A stretch of 35,075 bases of DNA from Streptomyces aculeolatus. GTDB taxonomy: Bacteria > Actinomycetota > Actinomycetes > Streptomycetales > Streptomycetaceae. Each line of letters opens with the position of its first letter. The first letter of the stretch is position 1. Location of the stretch: contig NZ_JAINRD010000043.1 in the NCBI RefSeq assembly GCF_020400605.1, forward strand, positions 1 through 35,075, in the 5' to 3' direction. The notes under the pieces are model-generated. The model had not been told where the DNA came from. It did not search any database and was given only the letters and a program-made list of their open reading frames with translations. This document shows, in pieces, positions 30,031-35,075 of this stretch. The translations under genes were made by a program, and so were the position numbers.

Positions 30031-32811
30031 TCAGGCGACGCCGCCAAGATCGAATGGCATGTCGACGGGAAGTTGCTGGCGGCCAGCAATGTCAAGCTTT
30101 CGATACACACGTGTGAGGTGCTGCTCCACGGTGCTCACCGTAACGTGGAGCCTCATGGAGATGTCACGATTGCTGTAACCGCTCGCTGCCAGCACGGCTA
30201 CCTTCCGCTCCGCCTCGCTGAGCTTGTTTGTCCATGCCCCGGCATCACCCTGCACCTCATTCTCTTGCTGCCCAAGCGACTCGTCGTGTTCCTTCAGCAA
30301 CCACGCGCAAAGCGGTTCTGCTTCACATTCCTTGGCCAATTTCCAGGCACGCCGTGTGGCTACGTTGGCCCGATTCGTCTCCCCAAGTGACCGATGGGTC
30401 TCAGCAAGGTCGCGCAGCGCCCGCGCCAGTTCCAGCCGGTCCCCTGTCACCTGCAGTTTCTGCACGGCGCTGGTGAGCAGTTCGAGCCGCTTGTGGGGCT
30501 CCGTGGCCGCCCCCAGTAAACGAAGAGACACGCCACGGACTCGCGTTCTCTGTGCACTGGTCATCACCAGTTGCTCTACAACCAGGCGCTTGGCCTTCTC
30601 CCGGTACCCGAGCATCAGCCAAGCCTCAGCGGCGTCACCACGCCACGGCAGCCAGGCCGGTTCGTCAACGGCCCAGCGAAGCGCCATACTGCCGACTGTG
30701 AGAAAGTCATCGAGCGCGACATGCGGTCGACGGGTAGCGAGGCTGTGCAGCCCTCGCGCCCGTAGGTACAATAACCCGAAGCCGCTGCCTAGCAACGAAT
30801 CGGCCGGCGGTCGATTCAGTTCCCTCGCGCTCTTCTCGTAATGCCCCAGTGCGGTCTGCGCCATAACCTGTAGTCCGATAAGTCCACCGGCGAGAACACT
30901 CTCCCTGCGTCCTGAGAGGCGGCTCAGCGCGTCCTGAGTGATGGCCTCGGCCTCAGACGGCATGCCAAGATGTAAGGCTATGTCGGCGCGCAACAGGGAG
31001 AGCCAGGCATACCAGCCATTGGCCCTTCGCTGGATGGACTCACGCATGAACAGGTCGCACCAATGCCGCGCCTTTCTTACTTTCCCGTCGTCCAGAAGGC
31101 ACCTGAGCGCGACGATGATTGGCTCGAGTGTGGAGTCGTTCAGCACAACGCGGCGGAGTGTCGCCTCTGCGGCGGCGACGTCGTGGGCGTCCAGCTCCCC
31201 TGTCGGTAGTCTTGGGCCAACACCTTTGCGAGAATGCCGCTCGGGGAGCAGAGCAGTATCCGCGTGAGGCCAGCCACGGCGCAGGCGTACATCCACTGGC
31301 CGACGCGTCAGCGCCGCGGGGGCGTCTGAGGTGAGCGCCGGAGCGGCAGCGAACTCGGAGGCGCAACTGCTCCTGAGTTCGGACTCCACACGGTTCACCT
31401 CGTCCAGTTCCGCAAAGCGGCACTGTCCACGCAACAGGTCGGCGACAGCCTGGCACTGGTCAAGGGCGACCCGGCCGGACCGCAGGTCACCGAGCAGTTC
31501 CTCGGCCACTCGCTCGCTTGCCAGTGGGTTAGTACGACGCATAAGGATGGCGGTCCTTATGCGAATCGATGTGCGCTCCCGTTCGTCAATGCTCATACGG
31601 TGGGCCATTTCCAGATACTGGAGCGCCTGGTGCTGTCGGCCCTCGACGAGTACCGCCTCGGCCGCCTCTTGCAGAACCGTGACTTCCCAAGGTTTCCCCG
31701 TGCCCCCGGCGACCAGCACGTGGGAAGCGATCTCTGTTGCGGCGGCACCGTCGGCGCGCAGGAGGGCCGCTGCCGATCCGTGTAGTTGCCGACGGCGCTC
31801 CGGATCCATCCACTCCAGGACGGTCTCCCGTACGGCGGGATGACGGAATCGGCCACCACGGATAATGCCAACCGCTTCGAGCGCACGTATTCCGCGGCCC
31901 ATCTCGGTACGCGAAACCCCACAGATCTGACTCAACTCTGCTGCCGAACCGACATCAAGGACAGCAAGCCCATCGGCCGCGACCGAGGCGTCAGGGCCGC
32001 TGTTGGCCAAACAGGTCAGCACGGCTTCCTGGAAAGCACCCGAGCGCGGGGGATGTTGCGACCTGCCTTGCGAAGACGACGATCCGGACACAACTGTGTT
32101 CTCGTCGAGAAGGGCACGAAGTAGCAGTGGATTTCCGCCTGTGAGCGCGTAATATCGCTGCGCCGCCGTTTCATCGGGCTCACTATTGGTGTACTCGGCA
32201 ACGAAGTCTGCCACGGCGTCGCTTTCGAGACAGGCCATGTGTAGCCGCTGCAAGTGCGACAGCCGAAGGAATTCGGTGCGATGCGTATGGTCCTGCCGGT
32301 GACTGTACGGAGTCTCCGTAGCAGCCAGCATCAGACGGCTTCCTCGCGACCGGCCGGCTATGTACAGCAGGTACCGCATGGAGGTGGCGTCCACATGCTG
32401 GAGGCCATCTACGCAGATCAGCAAGGGTTTCGTCGCCGTCAGACCGCGAAGTGCGGTCCAGACTTGCTGCATCTCGGCCGTCCCGCCGAGGCGTCCTTCG
32501 GCAGAACGGAGAAGGGCTCTGGCCTGGTCCAACGCAGAGCGAAAGTCTGCCGCAGCCCCTTCGGAGAGTGACGGATTATTGAGAATCTGACGAATGAGGC
32601 TCAGTGCCGTCGATGCCCCGGACGGCCGAGCCTGAGTCCAGAGTGTGCACACCCCAACCGACGACGCATGGCGGGAAAAGCGGTACAGAAGTTCCGTTTT
32701 TCCGCATCCGGCAGGGCCCTCTACAATGACGAATCGACCTCTGCTTGCCAGGGATTCAGTGAGGGCGTGTGTCAGCAACTCAAAATGCGGGCTCGCCATC
32801 AAAAGCTCCAT
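30031..32811 (-). CDS. LAL-type AAA-ATPase LuxR-family regulator (copy 2, TTA-containing)
   Basis: A 926-aa paralogue of the next gene. Walker A GPAGCGKT is again at residues 32-39 when the ATG at 32811 is used, which aligns the N-termini exactly; ATG 32892 would add 27 residues. The Walker B region reads KPLLICVDGLQHVD, with Asp-Gly instead of Asp-Asp, which could weaken ATP hydrolysis. The C-terminal helix-turn-helix is LSEAERKVAVLAASGYSNRDISMRLHVTVSTVEQHL. Two in-frame TTA codons (30772-30774 and 30973-30975) predict bldA-dependent expression, unlike its partner. The arrangement suggests duplication followed by divergence. Confidence 0.93.
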   Translation of the reverse strand: MELLMASPHFELLTHALTESLASRGRFVIVEGPAGCGKTELLYRFSRHASSVGVCTLWTQARPSGASTALSLIRQILNNPSLSEGAAADFRSALDQARALLRSAEGRLGGTAEMQQVWTALRGLTATKPLLICVDGLQHVDATSMRYLLYIAGRSRGSRLMLAATETPYSHRQDHTHRTEFLRLSHLQRLHMACLESDAVADFVAEYTNSEPDETAAQRYYALTGGNPLLLRALLDENTVVSGSSSSQGRSQHPPRSGAFQEAVLTCLANSGPDASVAADGLAVLDVGSAAELSQICGVSRTEMGRGIRALEAVGIIRGGRFRHPAVRETVLEWMDPERRRQLHGSAAALLRADGAAATEIASHVLVAGGTGKPWEVTVLQEAAEAVLVEGRQHQALQYLEMAHRMSIDERERTSIRIRTAILMRRTNPLASERVAEELLGDLRSGRVALDQCQAVADLLRGQCRFAELDEVNRVESELRSSCASEFAAAPALTSDAPAALTRRPVDVRLRRGWPHADTALLPERHSRKGVGPRLPTGELDAHDVAAAEATLRRVVLNDSTLEPIIVALRCLLDDGKVRKARHWCDLFMRESIQRRANGWYAWLSLLRADIALHLGMPSEAEAITQDALSRLSGRRESVLAGGLIGLQVMAQTALGHYEKSARELNRPPADSLLGSGFGLLYLRARGLHSLATRRPHVALDDFLTVGSMALRWAVDEPAWLPWRGDAAEAWLMLGYREKAKRLVVEQLVMTSAQRTRVRGVSLRLLGAATEPHKRLELLTSAVQKLQVTGDRLELARALRDLAETHRSLGETNRANVATRRAWKLAKECEAEPLCAWLLKEHDESLGQQENEVQGDAGAWTNKLSEAERKVAVLAASGYSNRDISMRLHVTVSTVEQHLTRVYRKLDIAGRQQLPVDMPFDLGGVA

Positions 32812-33422
32812 CCCCCGTTCCACTTCAGGCTTCGCCACGAGGAAACCGACATGGTTGGCGTGCCAACTTCCGGATTCCAGGACGGACGACATGGTCGTAG
32901 TTGCGCCGTCGCCGTGGGCTAGCTGTCGCGCTGATGGTAAGGATGATGAAACCGGCCGGAAGACTCTGTGTCAACACGTGCACCACGAGGCAACAGCAGG
33001 ACTCAAGCAGGCGTATTTATCGCGTTAGGGATTCAGTAATCGTTAGCGCTCAATGATGGCCACACGGTATAATCCGCGAGCGGCGGGACAGCTCATACAT
33101 AGCCCCCAGCAGTGCCGTAGTCGGCAGGCGGGTACGTGATTGACGAGTGCTCTTTCGTGCGAATCCTGCCCGCACCCGACCACGATCGAGGTTCTCGAAC
33201 ATGATTTGGCCAGCTGTCGGCACCAGCCGGCCCATGGAGGCCCTCTTAGATTTCACACCGTACGCAGGTGGGAGCGACAGCCAGAGAATTCTTTCGTGAT
33301 GCGGGTCCACAATTGGCGCATATTATCGAGGTTGCGGCACCAGCCCTCGTCACCCTTGGTGACGGCCTCAAAGCCGGGCTACTGAGGGAGCGCCGTGCGA
33401 TCCCCCGCGCCCACTCGGGCAG
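32812..33422. other. Region without a supported gene before the NhaA-like gene
   Basis: Includes the LAL copy 2 promoter region (AT-richer around 32930-33060). Around 33265-33390 one plus-strand frame reads a helix-like segment (FFRDAGPQLAHIIEVAAPALVTLGDGLKAG). It may be a fragment of a decayed gene, but I do not recognise the family and the rest of the frame is incoherent. Confidence 0.4.
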
Positions 33423-34376
33423 TCATGCTGGCAGAGGGGCAAGGGTCTCTCTGAGGTGTCCGCGGAATTTCACGCAGTCGTAGGGAATCGCCCCCGCGGG
33501 GTGGCTGACGGTCCCGACGAGAAGGGGCAGGCCAACCGCCAGCCGTGAAGGACCGGCGCAAGGGTTGGGCGCGGCCCCAGCGATCTTTGAGGACGGACGC
33601 CCGACCGATGAGCCAAAGCGTCCCGACATGTCCGGAACCTCGGTGCGCACGATTCGATTCACCTGCGGACGAGCGATCAGCTCCCTGGTGAGGGCGGTAG
33701 AGATCAACGTCCACACCGACACACCAGGCGTCGCGTACCACCAACCGCCAGTGCGCTGGAACAGCGTCAACGCGTAGATGGCCGCAAGGGCCACGAAGGT
33801 GCCGCCCAGGGTGAGGAGGTCGATGATGTTCGTAGCGGACCTGGTGGTGACCGCCATCGCGCCAAGTCCGCTGCCGACCGGGAGGAGCAGCAGGAGGCCG
33901 CCCAGGGCGACGGGGCGGTGGGTGAAAGACAACGTGACCGCGGCGAAGGCAAGCACAGTGCTGATCGCCATCAAGGCCGCCCGGCCGTTAGAGCCGCCGC
34001 CCGCCGAGGTGGGCAGCAGGTAGGCAGCGGCTGAGACGACCACGCATGAAAGGGCGGCAATCACCGGCAGGTGCGCCGTCCTCTGAGTCCGTAACTCGCC
34101 CGCGCCCGGTTCACCTTTCAGTTCGATGCCGACGCCGACGATGAAGAGGGTAAGCAGCCCGTTGGCCATCCAGCGCTGCACGGAGAAGCCGAGATCCCCT
34201 AGGGAGGCATACGCTTCAGGCGCAGCAATGATCGCCCAACCAAGGGCCAGCACCACCGCCGCCAACGCGCCTGGGCCACTGAAGTTCAACGTGGTGAGCG
34301 CACGTACTAAGGACCTGCGCTCGAGAAGCGGCTGGTCGCTGACGAGAGAGGGCGTCTGCTGAGGCGGGATGTGCAT
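33423..34376 (-). CDS. nhaA: Short NhaA-like protein lacking catalytic aspartates
   Basis: A 317-aa membrane protein. Residues 55-120 clearly match NhaA antiporters: SVQRWMANGLLTLFIVGVGIELKGEPGAGELRTQRTAHLPVIAAL corresponds to the family block around the GIELK-ELxxGELR motif. However, the TDIAFA segment is ISTVLAFA (Asp lost), and the VDD pair of the transport site is replaced by a PVGSGLG region. The membrane part ends near residue 237; a normal NhaA has about 390 residues. The C-terminal 75 residues are polar and unrelated. The ATG at 34376 has GGAGG 7 nt upstream. A TTA codon is at 34092-34094. It is either a divergent non-transporting relative or a decayed gene. Confidence 0.7.
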   Translation of the reverse strand: MHIPPQQTPSLVSDQPLLERRSLVRALTTLNFSGPGALAAVVLALGWAIIAAPEAYASLGDLGFSVQRWMANGLLTLFIVGVGIELKGEPGAGELRTQRTAHLPVIAALSCVVVSAAAYLLPTSAGGGSNGRAALMAISTVLAFAAVTLSFTHRPVALGGLLLLLPVGSGLGAMAVTTRSATNIIDLLTLGGTFVALAAIYALTLFQRTGGWWYATPGVSVWTLISTALTRELIARPQVNRIVRTEVPDMSGRFGSSVGRPSSKIAGAAPNPCAGPSRLAVGLPLLVGTVSHPAGAIPYDCVKFRGHLRETLAPLPA

Positions 34377-34472
34377 ATGGACGCCTCCGGGAGATCGACG
34401 GATGGGCACAGAGCCCTCTTCATCGCCGACCAGACTTCCCGGCACACCGTGCGTCGCCTTGACGCGTTCGCT
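34377..34472 (-). promoter_or_regulatory. Candidate structured leader RNA of the NhaA-like gene
   Basis: On the minus strand, 34449-34423 is identical over 27 nt to the block at 20328-20354. In this copy it is preceded by a small hairpin (GCGTC/GACGC arms, 34465-34461 and 34455-34451, loop AAGGC). It is followed by a stem with arms GATG and CATC enclosing GGGC/GCCC, then GGAGG and the ATG at 34376. Spacing from block to start codon is 46 nt (40 nt in the other copy). The block also contains the antisense of nothing else recognisable. Confidence 0.55.
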
Positions 34473-34814
34473 GCATCGTACCTGCTGAGCCCATCGGCCA
34501 CCAGGTTGCCCGCGGCCCTGGTACGTCTCGGGCCGGATGCCCCGGGCGGTGGGGGCAGGAACGTATCTCGCCCGACACTGCCACTGGTGGGCCGGGCGGC
34601 CATGACACCCGCAGGTAGTGGCTGCTCGGCTGTGCCGACCAGGCGATGCTGCACGGCAGCGCTGGGCGCCTGCCCCGGCGGACATTGCGCCGCCGGCGCA
34701 CGCTTCCAGACGTTTCTCACCGCGGCATTCGACCGTGCCAGCGGACACGCCTGGAGCACGGTCACAGGTTGGCGGCTGCTGTCGCTAACACTCTCCTCTG
34801 TGTGCGAGGGGACT

Positions 34815-34867
34815 CCCGTCAGAGACGTGTCAAAGGACGATGCGTCCCCGTCAGGGAGGCGTCAAGG
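34815..34867 (+). repeat. Direct repeat upstream of kdpD
   Basis: Two similar units, CCCGTCAGAGACGTGTCAAAGG (34815-34836; key parts CCCGTCAG and GTCAA-GG) and 34847-34867, start 32 bp apart, about three helical turns. That spacing suits two regulator molecules binding the same DNA face, about 120 bp before the kdpD start. Confidence 0.5.
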
Positions 34868-34988
34868 GCAGCCCTGCCGCCGCGGCAGCGGGGTTGTCTG
34901 GATGCGTCCGTCCTTCTCCGCCGACGTCCACATTCACACGATGACCGGCGTGCCGGAGCGTGGGACAGACCGGACAGGACAAGGAGCC

Positions 34989-35075
34989 ATGGGACGCGGC
35001 AAACTCCGGATCTACCTGGGCGCGGCGCCGGGCGTCGGCAAGACCTACGCGATGCTCTCCGAGGCGCACCGCCGC
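34989..35075 (+). CDS. kdpD: KdpD sensor histidine kinase, 5' end only
   Basis: Only the first 29 codons lie in the window. The sequence MGRGKLRIYLGAAPGVGKTYAML is the hallmark N-terminus of KdpD, with the Walker A-like GAAPGVGKT at residues 11-19. KdpD senses K+ limitation or osmotic change and phosphorylates KdpE to induce the KdpFABC pump. AAGGAG precedes the ATG with a short 2-nt gap. No kdpFABC gene precedes it, so any pump genes lie downstream or elsewhere. The location fits the surrounding cation-transport genes. Confidence 0.93.
   Translation, partial: MGRGKLRIYLGAAPGVGKTYAMLSEAHRR

Noticed and set aside
33265..33390. Plus-strand segment reading FFRDAGPQLAHIIEV as a possible gene fragment.
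   Set aside because: Too short, no family recognised, and the frame is incoherent on both sides; mentioned only as part of the gap.
34859..34990. Possible third copy of the 27-nt leader block upstream of kdpD (GGGGTTGTCTGG near 34891-34902).
   Set aside because: Only a short partial resemblance (GGG--GTCTGG), which is not enough to distinguish from chance.

Overview
The window looks like a chromosomal segment of a Streptomyces-type actinomycete. The evidence is very high GC with strong third-position GC bias, frequent GTG starts, Actinomycete protein families throughout (DUF3574, LacI/GH16/GH64, RNB ribonuclease, MerR, AraC), a class A RNase P RNA, and rare TTA codons confined to a few genes, as in bldA-dependent genes. 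About 24 genes are supported; no tRNA, rRNA, CRISPR array or prophage was seen.

Region 1 (about 1-16.4 kb) is ordinary, very GC-rich chromosome. It holds a sulfotransferase-like protein, a secreted DUF3574 protein, and a LacI regulator divergent from a translationally coupled pair of secreted beta-1,3-glucanases (GH16 and GH64) with a perfect 14-bp LacI-type operator between them. Next come a LysE exporter, a MOSC protein, a secreted arylsulfotransferase-like protein and an RNB ribonuclease whose 3' end runs convergently into the tail of a MerR-coupled membrane protein. They are followed by an aromatic amino acid decarboxylase divergent from an AraC regulator, a DMT exporter, and rnpB with its terminator.

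Region 2 (16.8-19.9 kb) is a small type VII-secretion-like cassette. A 469-aa protein with an N-terminal WXG motif and two membrane segments has a TTA as codon 10 and is coupled to a 271-aa protein of unknown function. Convergent to these are a 97-aa helical WXG-like protein and a 206-aa two-TM protein.

Region 3 (20-35 kb) has looser GC bias, long non-coding gaps and an IS481-type transposase, so it looks accessory. Its theme is monovalent cation homeostasis: a CPA1 Na+/H+ antiporter, a KtrB/KtrA K+ uptake pair, a short NhaA-like protein lacking the canonical catalytic aspartates, and the first codons of KdpD at the window end. Between them lie a C-terminally extended cold-shock protein and two same-length LAL-type (AAA ATPase plus LuxR) regulators in tandem.

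The most interesting signal is non-coding. An identical 27-nt block lies upstream of two unrelated Na+/H+ antiporter-family genes, about 14 kb apart and on opposite strands. It sits at nearly the same distance from each start codon, and a hairpin of differing sequence follows each copy. This resembles a cis-acting RNA (ion-responsive riboswitch-like leader). It may belong to a known Na+ or Li+ riboswitch class or be undescribed; I cannot run the search that would decide.
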